From Darksidea phi (lineage: Eukaryota; Ascomycota; Dothideomycetes; Pleosporales; Lentitheciaceae): 64,000 nucleotides of DNA. Both the position numbers and the translations under genes were made by a program. Position 1 is the stretch's first letter, and each line of letters starts with the position of its first letter. This document shows, piece after piece, positions 43,508 to 57,700 of the stretch. The DNA lies in assembly GCA_030770425.1 (NCBI GenBank), contig JASJFT010000005.1, forward strand, positions 548,462 through 612,461. The letters run 5' to 3'. Under the pieces are notes generated by a model. That model did no database searches. It had not been told where the DNA came from and saw only the letters and a list, made by a program, of their open reading frames with translations.

Positions 43508-45529
43508 TAAGAGGTAGAATTCTAAGAGTATATACTAAATAAAATATAAATAAATTAATAAGAAGCTATAAAGCTCTAAGCTAAAGTTTTATATATAGAA
43601 TAGATTACTTTAAAGTAAACTACTCTAGAGAATTCGCCTAAGATTTAATAATTAAGAAGTTTTACTTAGGTTTAATCTATTATAATCTCTTTTCTCTTTT
43701 TTCTAAGGCGACTAAGGCTTATCTCTATATTATATTAAATAATTATAATTCTAGTATAATATATTTATATATATAACTATAAAGAATAGAATAATAGTAG
43801 ATTATATTTTAATATAGACTAGTTAGTAACTTTTAAAGAATATTCTTAATTATATTCTTATCTTAGATTCTTTTACTTATATAATATTATATATAATCTT
43901 TTTTCTTATATAGTTATATCTTAAATTATACTATTATAAATAATACTTTTAAGATCTTATTAGATAGTTATACTTTATTAAGATTAAGATAAATTACTAT
44001 ATTAACTAGAAATCTCTTAAGCTTAGATTAGATTCTATTAAACTTTTTTAATTCTTTTAACTTTAATAGTTTACTTATATATTTTTAAAATTAGATAGTT
44101 AATTCTATAATTTAAACTTCTAATATATTTTCTTATTTCTTAAATATATACTAATTCTTAATAACTTTTTTAAAATTTTCTATAGTTATACTATCTTCTA
44201 AGGAGTTAAACTCTTAGTAGCTCTCTACTTTTATAGATTTAAATTAGGGTATTAGACGTATAGTAGTACTAGGATTAGTTTCTTCTTCTACTATAATAGT
44301 TAGCTATTCCTATCTACTAGATAGTTAAGATATTAAGTAGGGTCTAAACTTAATAGATTATCTTAGCCTTACTTAAGATTTATACTTAAGATAGAAAAGA
44401 AAAAATAGAAACTAGAGAATAATAGTTTAATTATATTAATATATAAGAATTAATCTAGATTTAAATTAACTATAAAGAGAAACTATTTAGAAGATTTATA
44501 GTTATTATATATTAATTTAGTTTTTATAAATCTATTAGATCTACTTTATAAATTCTATAGCTTTAAAATCTATAGATTTATATTTATAGATCTATTACTT
44601 CTTTATATAATCTAGATAGAATCTATTCTTATTAAGATATAAATTTATTATATAACTTTCTATTCTTTATTAAAACTAGTAATAGGCTCTATCTTATATA
44701 TCTTTATTAGTTATTATTCTATAGTTTATATATAATTTATAATAGAAAGAGAATTTTATAAAATAAGATAGAGTTTATTAATATAGAATACTAGATATAT
44801 ATTTAAAGAGATATTTAGTTTTATATTAATAAGAAAGATTATATATATTATTTAAAACTTTATATTCTTTTAATTAAGTTTTTTATTAAATTAAAAGTTA
44901 GATAATTATATATTATACTATAATTATATCTTATCTTTTATATAAAGTATAGGTACTTCTTATCTTCTTTTATTAATTTAGAACTTTTATTTCTACTAAG
45001 CTACTATTATATTTAATTATATTTACTCGAATATTTTATAAAATTTTCTAACTATACTTTCTATAATTTACTTCGAGAAGAGGGGGATATAATATTAATC
45101 TAGGATATTTACTTCTATATTCTATTAAATAAAGTCTATATTATAATTATACTATAAAATAAAAAAGTTTACTTTAATTAAAGCTATATTTTTATTCTTA
45201 ATAATTATTTAAGCTATAGAATAAAGACTTATTTAGTTACTTTAATTCTAGTTTATATATTAATAAGGATAGAGTTCTATTATACTATTTATTTACTCTA
45301 TTAAGTTATTTATCTTAAGATAGAATATTATAAAAAGATAATAGATAATATTTAATCTATTAAAGAGATATATCTAAAAGTCTTTTATAAATTAATAATT
45401 TTAATCTAATATAATTATATCTAAAAGCTAATAGTATATAATTATATTCCTAATAAAGATCTTTACTATAATCTCTATCTTAATATTTAATAAAGAAATA
45501 AGAATAATATCCTTATTAAGTTAATCTAT

Positions 45530-46721
45530 AACTATTATTTAATTTAGATTTATATCGTAGAAGTCTCTTTAAAAGATTTATATAAAATATAATATAAGTT
45601 TATATATAATAGAAATACTATACCTATATTTTATATATAATAATAGAGTTATAGAGCTATATATAGTACTATTAATTATAAATAATAAGATAATATTTCG
45701 AATATTAAGATACTAAATAAGAAATAATATATAATACTAAACTATAGAGTCTAATTAGAAGACTAATAGTAATAATAAGAAGTTAGTATACTAATACTAC
45801 CTATAGTATAAAAATTACCTATAATAATACTAGTATTCTACTTACTATATCTATCTCTTATTCTTAGCTAGTTTTTTATATTAATATCTAATAATTATAT
45901 ATCTTTACTAATAATCGTTTATCTAATCCTTTAGTAGAACCTTTAGTAGAAGAAACTAGAGTATAATAGTTTATTTAAGAATAATACTTTAAATCTTTTA
46001 AATATTATAACGAAGTATTTCTAATATTATAAATAGGAGGTACTACTAATAAAGCTTCTTAATTATAATAATTATTAGTATAAAACTAATTATATATTAA
46101 ATATATTTAAGAAAATAAGTAGTAATAGGATTTTTATATAGCTATTAATAATTATCTATAATATATTTCTATCTAAGGTCCTATATAATAAGAATAGACG
46201 TTTTATTAAAAGATAGTTATATTATCTATATAGACTAGAGGATAAGCTTATATAAAAAAGACTTTTTAAAAGAAAGAAATTAGTCTTCTTAATAAACTAT
46301 TAAAGAAACTAATATTTAATATAAAAGATAGAGCTAGTATATATAGTAGATATAATATAAATAATAATATAAAGACTTATATCGAATATAGAGGAACCGA
46401 TAAAGATAGATAAGATAAATAATAGAAATATTTAATTAGAAAGACTACTAGTAAGTAAAGGACTAAGAAGTAGTCTAGTATAGATTATCTTACTATTATT
46501 ATTAATAGGGAGTTTAATATTATTAACGCGTTTAACTATTTATATATATTATTAGTAAATTAAAAGCTATTATTATTCTATAGTTACTATTTATACTATT
46601 ATATAAAATATCGAAATATTAAAATATAATAAGATAATTAGAATTATAAAAAATATAGGTAGTCTAAAAGCTAATATAATATTATATTAAGTAGTAGTCT
46701 AAGCTTCTAGAGGAGGGGATA
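45530..46721 (-). repeat. Right arm of 1.2 kb inverted repeat
   Basis: Inverse partner of 38214-39420. It ends at a purine run (CTAGAGGAGGGGATACC), which looks like the polypurine tract that precedes a 3' LTR. This suggests the two arms are the 3' portions of two oppositely placed copies of one retroelement. Confidence 0.7.
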
Positions 46722-46984
46722 CCTAAAGTATATATAATCTAATTAACTAAAATAGCTTAACTAAAGTTTATTATAAACGTATTATACTCTATAGTATAAA
46801 ACTATAGTAAATTAATATAAATTATAAAGATACTATACCTAAAAGTATAGAATCTTAAGTAGTAATAGTACTAAGGTAGTTATATATAACTTAATAGAAA
46901 GTACTAAAAGCTAATCTATCTTCTTATAAAGAATCTAATAGTTTAGTATAAAGCTTAATAGTATATAGATTTATAAAAGGCTTA

Positions 46985-47245
46985 TAATCTATAGATTAAT
47001 AAGAGTAAAAGTTTTACGATTATAAGATTAGTATATTTTAGAATCTATATTAGAAGCTAGCTTTATAGTAAGTACGAGGTACTAGTCGTCTTAATATAAT
47101 ATATCTTACTATAAAATATAATAAATAAAGTAATACTTAAGAAATTAGATAATACTTAATAGTATATAATATCTTATAATAAAATAAAATAAATAAAACT
47201 TAAACTAGATTAGATAGAAATCTTAAAGAGAATTACTAATATAAA
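46985..47245 (+). repeat. 250 bp repeat, copy X
   Basis: Same order and strand as 62822-63078; shared landmarks are TAGATTAATAAGAGTA, AGTAAGTACGAGGTACTAGT and TAGTATATAATATCTTATA. Possibly the LTRs of an older element now split by the 13.7 kb nested pair, but I could not find a matching target duplication. Confidence 0.5.
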
Positions 47246-48149
47246 TAAACTAGACTTTAGAGAAGTATTTAAGATTTTATATTAATAAGTTATAAAATAA
47301 TTAGATTAAATTATTATTAATAATATAATTAGTATATAATAGTAAAAAGTCTATAATAACTAAATACTTATTATATTATATAAACTATAGATATAAGCTA
47401 ATAATTTATAAAGATTTAAAGAATATTAAGAATATATTTATAAAAATAAAAGAGAAAGTATATTTAATATAAGAGTTATATAAAGAACTTAGTATATAAA
47501 TAGTATATAAAAATCTTATAATAGTTAAAATAATAAATAAAAGAAGACTTAAGAAATTAATCCTTATAAGAAAGAATAAAGTTTTTCTTTTTTAATAAAA
47601 TCTAAAAACTAAATAACTATATAATAAACTAGATAATTTACTAATTAAACTATTTAAAATTAAAGAAAAAATAGAACTAGTTAACTATAGGCTAAAGCTA
47701 GCTAAAGATATAAGAATATATCTAGTATTCTATATATTAATACTAAAACTAGTATTAAAAGATACTAAAGTAGCTACTAATATTAAGCTTAAAGACGAGG
47801 AGTATAAAGTTAAAGAAATCTAAAGATTATAAAAGTTTAAATATTAGTAAAAGTATTTAGTTAAGTAAATAGAATAGCCTACTAGTTAGAATATATAGAA
47901 ACTAATTAAGAATTTATAAAACTTCTAAAGATTAGTTAAGTAATATTATTATAAATACTTAGATATAAGAACTTCTAACTATCTAAGAAGATAAAGAAAT
48001 TAGTAGAATTATATAATAAAAATTATTATAATAATTTAGATAAGTTAGAAGAGATAGAATACTTAACTTTTTCTTATTCTAATTAATTTAACTCTTTAAG
48101 AGATATAAGCTTATAATAATATATTTTAATCTTATAATACTTTATAAAC

Positions 48150-48640
48150 TAAAACTACTTTATTAAATACTTCTTATAAGTAAATATCTTATTTTAAGAA
48201 ATATAAATAGTCTTTAATTTTTAATAAAGATTAAATTTTAGATAATCTATCTTCTTCTAATCTTTCTTAATTATAACGAGATTATATTTTAAACTATAAT
48301 AAATATACTTAATATATAACCTACTATTAAGATTAATAATATAGAAGTAAGAAGATTTTATATTATAATAGTAAAAATAGAATATCGATATAGAATAAAT
48401 AAAAATATAAATATAATTAGTAAGTTATTAATAATAAATAAGATAGGTTAAGCGGAAAGTCTTAGATATTATTAGAATATAGAAAATTAATTAAGAATAG
48501 AGAATAGTTAATTCTATATAAGAGATAGATCGATTACTTTTATATATTACTAGTAAAACGAAATAATTAAAGCTTTAAATAGACTATATAGTATATATAT
48601 ATAGAGTATAGTATAATATAAAAAAAGAAATCTACTAAGT
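48150..48640 (+). repeat. Direct repeat B
   Basis: Uninterrupted partner of repeat A (42100-43507). It shows the pre-insertion state at the LINE-like insertion site. Confidence 0.65.
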
Positions 48641-48780
48641 ATAAATACTACTAGCTAGGGTATAATAGATATAATAAAATCTTTAAGAATAAAGCTTAAA
48701 AGAGAAGAGTAAGTATTATAATCCTAGAATTAAAAGAATATAAGATAAGCTTTAATATAATTAGATCTACTAAACTATAC

Positions 48781-51700
48781 TATTATATATTATACGTACT
48801 TTAATATAAGATTTAGATTAGAATTAATAGTATATTTATTATACTATTAGGTTTTAATAGATTAAGATTAAGTTAATAAATTCTATTACTAGAATAACTA
48901 CTTAGGAAAAAATCTAATCTTATTCGTAAATATTAGATATAAAGACTAAAGAATTAACTATAAGGAATTAAAATAAAAGTTTAAGAGATTCTCTACTCTC
49001 TTATATCTATTCTTCCTTATCTTATTCTATTTACTCTATTTACTAAGATATAGATTAAATAAATCGTTATTATATAATATTAGATTACTAACTAAGCTAT
49101 TATTTTAGTTTCTAATCTTCTTAGAATACTCTATATCTTATAATTTATATAAGATTATAATACTTATTCTTCTCTTTAAAGCTTTATTCTTAAAGTTATA
49201 TTCTCCCTCTTATAATTCTATTTAATAGTAGTCTAACTACTTTAGTAATTTCTTTTATACTATACTATAGCTCGTATATACGTATTAGTAATTCTTTTCT
49301 TAATCTAGTACTCTAGTTATTCTATTTCTTATCTAGATATAAGAGTAGGTAATATCCCTCTCTATAGATATTTAAGTTCTATTCTTTATTTTTCTTCTAG
49401 ATTCTAATAATATCTAAAGGTTTTAAGACTTTTATAGCTTATTATCTTTATTTTACTTATTATATTCTTTATTCTAATTATATAATACTACTAGCTCGAT
49501 TATACTTAAACTATTAATTTACTAGCTATAAATATAAGATATTACTATTCTTAACTTATTATAGTAAATATCTCGCTTAGAATATTTCTTATAGTTTAGT
49601 AGTAACTAATAAGTCTCTTACTTATATTAAGAAAGAGTATTCTTAACTCTTATCTAAATTAGAGTCTATTAAGAATAAAGAGTTAGCTATTTAAACTTAT
49701 AAATAATATATCTATATATAACTAGTTCGATATAATATCTATTAATATAAGCTTCTTAATTATAAGCTAGCTTTAATCTTTAAGTTAGAAAAGTTAGAAT
49801 AAATAAAGATTACTTAATCTACTTCTTCTAGTCTACCTATATTACTATAGTAATCCTTATTATATAAGTCTACTAATTTTTCCTTCTTAGATAATTAGAA
49901 ATCTCTACCTTTAGATACTTCTAGTAATACTATTTAACTAGTCTCTAGTAATTCTATAGATTCTTAATTAGTTCCTATATATTTTAATTAGTAGGCTATT
50001 TTACTTACTTAACTAAATATTTCTATTAATATCCGAATCTCTATAGTTCCTAGATTTTCTTAACTTTATACTCCTTATCTTTAAGTTTAATATTAGTAGT
50101 TACTTTAATATCTTCTAGTACTAGTTCTAGTAATAATATATAGAATATTAGATATATTCTTATATTCTTAACTAGCTTTAGCCTATAGTTAACTAGTTCT
50201 ATTTTTTCTTTAATTTCGAATAGTTCGATTTATAAATTATCTAGTTTATTATATAGTTATTTAGTTTTTAAATTTTATTATAAAAAAAAAACTTTATCCC
50301 CTCTTTTAAGAGTTAGTTCCTCGAATCTTCTTTTATTTATTATTTTAGCTATTATAAGATCCTTATATACTATCTATATATTAAGTTCTTTATATAGTTC
50401 TTATATTAAATAGATCTTTTCTTCTATTCTAATAAATATACTTTTAATATTCTTTAAATCTTTATAAGTTATTAGCTTATATCTATAGTTTATATAATAT
50501 AGTAAGTATTTAGTTATTATAGACTTCTTACTATTATATATTAATTATATTATTAGTAGTAATTTAATTTAATTATTCTATAACTTATTAATATAGAATT
50601 TTAGATACTTCTTTAGAGTTTAGTTTATTTATTCTATCTAATTATTTATTTATAAATAGAAGCTAGTCGATAGCTTTTTTTTAATTTCTAGTTTTACGAG
50701 TAGTATACTCTAAAACTTTAAAGTAAATAATTTATCCTTATCTATAAGAATCTATTCTAATAATTTATAATTAATAATAAGTATTCTCTTAACTTTATAA
50801 GCTATATTTTTTATTATAATTACTTTATTTATTAGAATAAAGTATATAGTTTTAGTTAATTAATTTATAATTACTATAATTATATTATATAATCTTCTTA
50901 ATTTTAGTTTTAATAATAGTAGTAACTTTACTATAAAGTCTATTATAATATAAGTCTATAGTTATATAGATAGTACTAATAGTTAAAGTAATCTATAGGA
51001 TTTATATCTCTTAGATTTATTTTTTAAATATTCTAAATAGTCGTCTATTACTTTCTAAACTTCCTCTTTTATATTAATAAGTAGGTATTCTCTATCTATA
51101 TATCTAATTATTTCGTTAATTCCTAGATATTCTAGTATCTTACTCTTATAGATCTCCTATATTAGGTCTTCTTAAAGACTTAGTAATATATAAAATCTTA
51201 TCTCTAAGTTATTTTTTAAAGTAGAGTATTCTTCTTTATTAAGGAGTATTTTATCTTTTTTTACTTCTTTATTACTTTCTTAAATAAGTTCTTAAGCTCT
51301 TTTTTACTATTTTTTCTTAATATTTATTATTATTATAATCTTAGCTAGTCTTATATAGTTATAAATAAGGGTTTTATTAAATTTCTTTTATAAAACTAGT
51401 TCGTATATAATAGATTTATTAGTATCTTAAAGGTCTAATCTTCTATTAAGAGTATTTACTACCCTATTTAATATTTTTAGTTAATAATTAATCTTAAAAT
51501 CGTAATCCGTTAATAATTCTACCTATTAGAATTATTATTAATTAAGTTTCTTTATAGTTATAAAACTTATAAGATTTTAATAATTTATAATAATCTTAAT
51601 TTTATACTTAACTACTATAAGTTATAGTCTCTATTATTTAAATACTAATATAATAGTACTAAGTTTCTTATTATAAATATTATAATTTATTTTCTCTTTA

Positions 51701-54700
51701 CTAAACTTATATAAATAATAGAATATTAGTCTTTATTTTTTATTCTCTCCCTATTGGGTAAGTATTACGTCTAGTATATAGTCTAATATATTTATTTATA
51801 CTTTAAGAGATTTTATTAAGTTATATATCTATAGTATAAATACTAATATAAATAAATTTTTACGCTTATTAAAAGCTTCTTATTATTCTTAGTTTTATTA
51901 GAATTCTTTTATCTTCTTAATTATCTTTATAAGTAGAGATATAGTTTTTAAGTAATTCTTAATAAACTTCTAATAGAAGTTAGTAAATTCTAAGAAGAAT
52001 TATATATTCTTAACTAATATTAGAGTTAATTACTCTTTTATAGTCTATACTTTCTTAGAGTCTATAAATACTCCTTCTTATAAAATAATAAAATCTAAAT
52101 ATTTAGTTTCTATTCTATAGAATTTATATTTATCTAAGTAAAGTAGTAACTTATTCTATTATAGTTTTTATAATACTTTCTTTATATATTTCTTATATTC
52201 TTCTAGTATTTATTTAATATCTTATTAATAACTAACTAAAATATTATTAGTATATTTATTAGTTTAAATAATATAACTTTATACTTATAAAGTTTATATT
52301 AAGTCTTAAATATTATATACTTTTTATATCCTTTTACTATCTAGATTCTATAAAATTTCTCTTAAATATCGAATTTTATAATCTACTTAACTTCTTAAAA
52401 TTAGTTTATAAGTTTTCTAATTAGTAGTAGTAGATATTAATTTTTCTTTATAATATTATTTAAATATCTATAATCTATATAAAGCTATAAATTTCTATTT
52501 TTCTTTAGAATAAATAAAACTAATAATATTATAAAGCTTTAACTTTTTTTAATATATCCTCTTTTTAAGTTCTTTATTAAGTACTCTTTTAATTCTTCTT
52601 ATTAATCTACTATTAACGAGTATATAGATCTAGGCTTAAGTCTTATACTCTTCTTTAGATATATTTTATAATCTTATTTCTAATATACTAGTAAATTAGT
52701 ATTTAGATATTCTTTAAATAGTTCTTAGAACTTCTTATAGTTTTAAGATATTATTAGTTATAATCCTTTCTATATAGTCGCGACTCTTTATATTATAATA
52801 ATACTAATTTTTTATAAGTTCTTCTTATAGATTCTTATAATCTTATAAGATAAAATTAAGTCTATTCTTTCTTTTTAGGGTATATATTAGATCTTATAGC
52901 TAAATCTACCTAGTCTTCTAATTTCTATAACTCGAGCTATCTACTTATAGTCTAGTACTTTATATAGCTTTTAATCTATTTATAGATTATATTTTACTAG
53001 CTAATTATAATTAATAATTATATTAATATCTTTAATTTTTATAATATCGAATCTATAATAGTTATTATAGTATAGATATACTAGGGTTAAGATAGAATAT
53101 AAGTTATACTATAAAGGGCTAATACTAGAATAAGCGGGGGCTATATATATCTAATATAGTAAGATCTAGTAAAGGGAACGCTATAGCTATAGATACGGTA
53201 CATAATAGGTATAAATAGTTATAGATTAATACTATAATAGTACCCCCCCTCTAAATAGCTATACGTCTTAGATAGTTCTATAAAAAGAAAATTTACTAAT
53301 ACTAATATCTTTTAAATCTATCTTAGGGTAGGTTTATCTAGGTAGTTAATATAGAATTAGTAAACTATACCCTCTTAGCCTTTTAGATCGGACGCTAGCT
53401 ACTAGATAATAGAATAGTATTTCTATTTAACTAAGTATATTAGTTATTATAGGTCCTCGTCGTAGTAGTCTAGTAGGGACTCGAATTTCTATTATTTAGT
53501 TAGTTCCTCTATTCTATCTTCTCGTTCGAGTATTCTTCCTCTAAGATATTAAGACTTAGCTTAATTTATTATATTTTACCCTAGAAGTTCTTAAGAGGGG
53601 TATTTTAATTAAAGTTATAAGTTATAGAATATTAGAAATATTTTTATAGTTACTAGGAGTTCTAGGGTATATACTCGATTATAAACTTTTAGAACTTTAA
53701 ATAGATTTATTATCTTATTATTTTCTTTCTTTATTAGTTTATTAGTTTTTATATTTTTTATATTTATAAAGATCTTATCTTCTATAATAAATCTTAGTAT
53801 ATCTTTCTACTTCTTATTTATATAGTATTCGTAGTACTTAATAGATTATTTAGTAATAGCTTTTAGTTAAGTAATAATACGATTAAATCTATTAGTAGTA
53901 TTATTTACTTTAAAGAATTCCCGTCGTTAGAACAAAGATAGATTTAGTAGTATTAATTAGCTAGACTCTATTCTAAGTTTCGAATAAAAGTCGTAATTAG
54001 TAAAGAATAAGAAGATACTAGTTATTTTAAAAGTAATATTATTTATAGTAAATTCTATAAGAAGGAGCTATTATACCTAGTTATTCTAGTAGAAATTTAT
54101 AAATATACGAAGGTATACTTTAATATTACTATTTACTTACTTAGTCTAGCTATTAGTCTTAGGGTAAAATAATAAGGAGTATTTTAATATAATTCTAAAT
54201 CTTATAAATAACTAATCCTAAAACTATAATATAAACTAGGTTTCTTAATTAAATAAAATATTATTAGGGTAGTTATAGAGAGAATATACTTAAAATATAA
54301 AGATATTAACTAACTTAAATATATTAATTTTCTTAATAGGAATAATATAATATATCTTTATAAGTTTATAAACTATAATAAGAATATATTTATATATATA
54401 GTTATACTACTATAATTCTAAAAGTAGAGTAATATAGTTAATAGAAATATTAGACTATATCTAGAATAGGACTAGTAGAGGCTTAAGAAATTCTTAAAAT
54501 AATAATCTAGAGCTTTTAGTTTAAACGTAGAGTTTATATACTTAAACGTAGATTTTAATATTATATATTATATATAATTACTAGTAGTTTTAAGTAACTA
54601 GTTTAGTTATTTTAATCTATTCTAGATATCTAGTAGACGTAATATTATATATTTAGTATAGAATCTACGTATAAAGTTTATTATAAGATAGTATAAAGAG

Positions 54701-57700
54701 ATATTCTTAGTATTATATATAATCTTAACGAAGTATAAAGTCTAGTATTAGTATCTATATAATTTTTTAAAGGTATTTTAACTAGTATCTTATATCTAGG
54801 TTTAAAAAGGTAGTAATTATATCTATAGTTATTAGTATAGTAGAGTATATAGAGTTAATTAGCTTATTAATAGATTAATCTATAGCTAGAAGGATTAGTA
54901 GTACTATACTTATAGGGGTTTAATTAAGAAGGTCTTTTAAAACTTTATTATTAAGAATTTCTAATAGAAGGACTATTTATAGTCTATTTTTTACTTTATT
55001 ATTAAAAATATTATTTTTATTTAATTAGTCCTCTAGTATTCTACTTAGTATATTTAGTCGTACGGCTTTTAAGTCTAGTCGATAAATAATCTTAAAATTA
55101 AATTAAAATAGAAACTCCGACTAGTAAACTTAATATTATAATAGTATTTTTATAATTATAAAGTATTCTAGGTTCTTATAGTTAGTAATAATTTTAAATA
55201 GTTTTATAGTTTCTTAGAGCTCTAGTCGCTATTCTTCTAAAGACTTAATAATTACTAGTAGCTTCTTATTATAGATCTTATAGTTATATTTAATAATACT
55301 ATATTTACTAGAAAAGTACGCGATCGGATATAGGATACTATTATTATTATATTAAGAGAGGACGCCGTCTAATATCTAATTAGAGGTATTAGTTTCTAGA
55401 ACTATCTTTTTAGTAAAGTTATATATTACTAGTATTAGTATTATAGTAAAGAAATTCTTAAGTAACTTAAAGATAATTATCTATTCTATAGTCTAGTTTT
55501 ATAGAGTATTCTTACGTAGAAGCTTATTAAGTAGAGTATATATCTTTAAGAAGTCTTAAATAAAATATTAATAAAAGTTTATAAAGTCTAGAATTTTTTA
55601 TAGATCTTTTAGATATAGGAGTTATATCTATTTTTAGATTATAGCTACTTTCTCTAGGTCTATTTTAATACTACCGGGGAAGATAATAAGTTTAAGATAT
55701 TTAATCTCTATAACTTTAAACTTATATTTATAAATATTAATCTAGAGACTAATATTAATTAATCTATAAACTACTTCTTAGACGTACTTTTAATATTCTT
55801 TTCTATTTTCTAAGTATACTAGGATATTATTAAGGTACGTAGTATAGATATAATCTAGTAAATTATAAAGTATATAGTTAATATAGTTCTAGAAGAATAC
55901 TAGTATATTATAAAGGCTAAAGAGTATAACTAGAATTTTAAAAAGTCTAAAATATATAATAAATATTATTTTCTACTCGTATCCTTTAGCTATATATAGC
56001 TTATTAAAGATAATAATTATATCGAGCTTAATATATACTTTTATATTATAGAGAATATTAAGAATTTCTTAAATAAGGGGTAGTAGATAATAGTTCTTAA
56101 TAGTAATATTATTTAGGCCTCTATAGTCCTAGTATATATATACTTCTCCGCCTAGTTTTACTATTAAAAGTAGTAGGACTATATATTATATATAGAATTC
56201 CTAAATAAAACCCTTATCTAAGTTATTATCTAGCTATTTACGTATAACTTAGAGTTTAAATAAAAAGAAAAATTAATTTTTTTAGTACGGGGGTTCTTTA
56301 TTAGAGATAATATTAATCTTATAGTTCTATACTCGTCTTAAGAGAAGTTCGTCTACTTTTCTAGGAAGAAATCTAGCTATTATATCTTTTAACTAATCTA
56401 GAAGTTTCTTTTTTAACTCGTTATTAAATAGGAATAGTTTTCCTACTATAAATTTATTAATATCTAATTCTTTAATACCTTAGAGGTATAGGGTATATCT
56501 ATAGTTAATAAGAAATTTATAGAACTATAGTAAGAATTTATTTAAAAGTTTAGTTATAATCTTACTATTTAGAATATTCTTAAATTCTTCTTTAGTAAGG
56601 TTCGGGACCTAGTCTCCTTTATTCTTTAGTAATATCTTAAGTACTTAATCTAATTCGTTCTATATAATATAGATAGCTTTTATATTAGATTATTTATAGA
56701 ATTATATAAAGATTACGGCCCTTACTAAATAGATATTAGAAAAGTTAATAGATTCGTAGTTTTATTTAGTTAGTAGGGGGATACTAAGTAGTAGTAAAGG
56801 TTCTTTTTTAGATTTTCTTAAGGTAACCCGGCGTCTACCTACTTATATAGCTAGGAGTAGTTTTATTATAGTATAATTTTATATTATAATTATTTAATAT
56901 TTTAGAATTTTTTTATATTCGATATCTAAGTTCCTTATTCTATAGTAGAGGTAGTCTAGTATATATTTAGGGGGTAGGTCTATTAGGGTCTCTTTATTAG
57001 ATTAATAAAGATTATACTTATTAATATTCTTAATATATAAAGGTAGTTAATAATTTATTATATTAGTATATAGCTTAGGGTATAATAGGTCGATTTTATC
57101 TAATATATTTTTATAGGGGGAGGTAGTTAAAAAAGCTACTTATACGGCCTTAGTTCTATAGTAGTAGTATTTCTAATAGTACTAAGAATCTATATTAACT
57201 ATTATTAATATTTAATTAATAGATAGGTTATATTTCTAAAGCTAAGGGAGGCTAAGAATAATAGGTATATTTTAAACTAGGTTAGTAATATATAGTAAGT
57301 AGTTTTTATAGTAGTTTCTAATCTATATTAGTAGAATAATATATTATATAAGTATATTACTTATATAGCTATTAGCTAGTAAGAGCTTCCTTAGAAAGAG
57401 TATAGTATAAATATTAATAATATATTTTTAAATAAAGATTCGATTAAGAAAGATAATAACTAAGTATCTACTATTTATAAGACTTTATATATTAATAGTA
57501 GTATACGTAAGTAGAAAAGAAGTATAAATAAATAATAATTTACTATTTATAGATCTAAGTTAAAGAGGGGCCTTTTTACTTAGAATAGTTTAAATCTAGT
57601 ATAGTTATCTATCTAATAATTCTTTTCTATCTAATCTTTAGTCGTAATAATAGTTAGAGATTATATATTTTTTAGACTATTAATATAAGAGGCGCTTATA

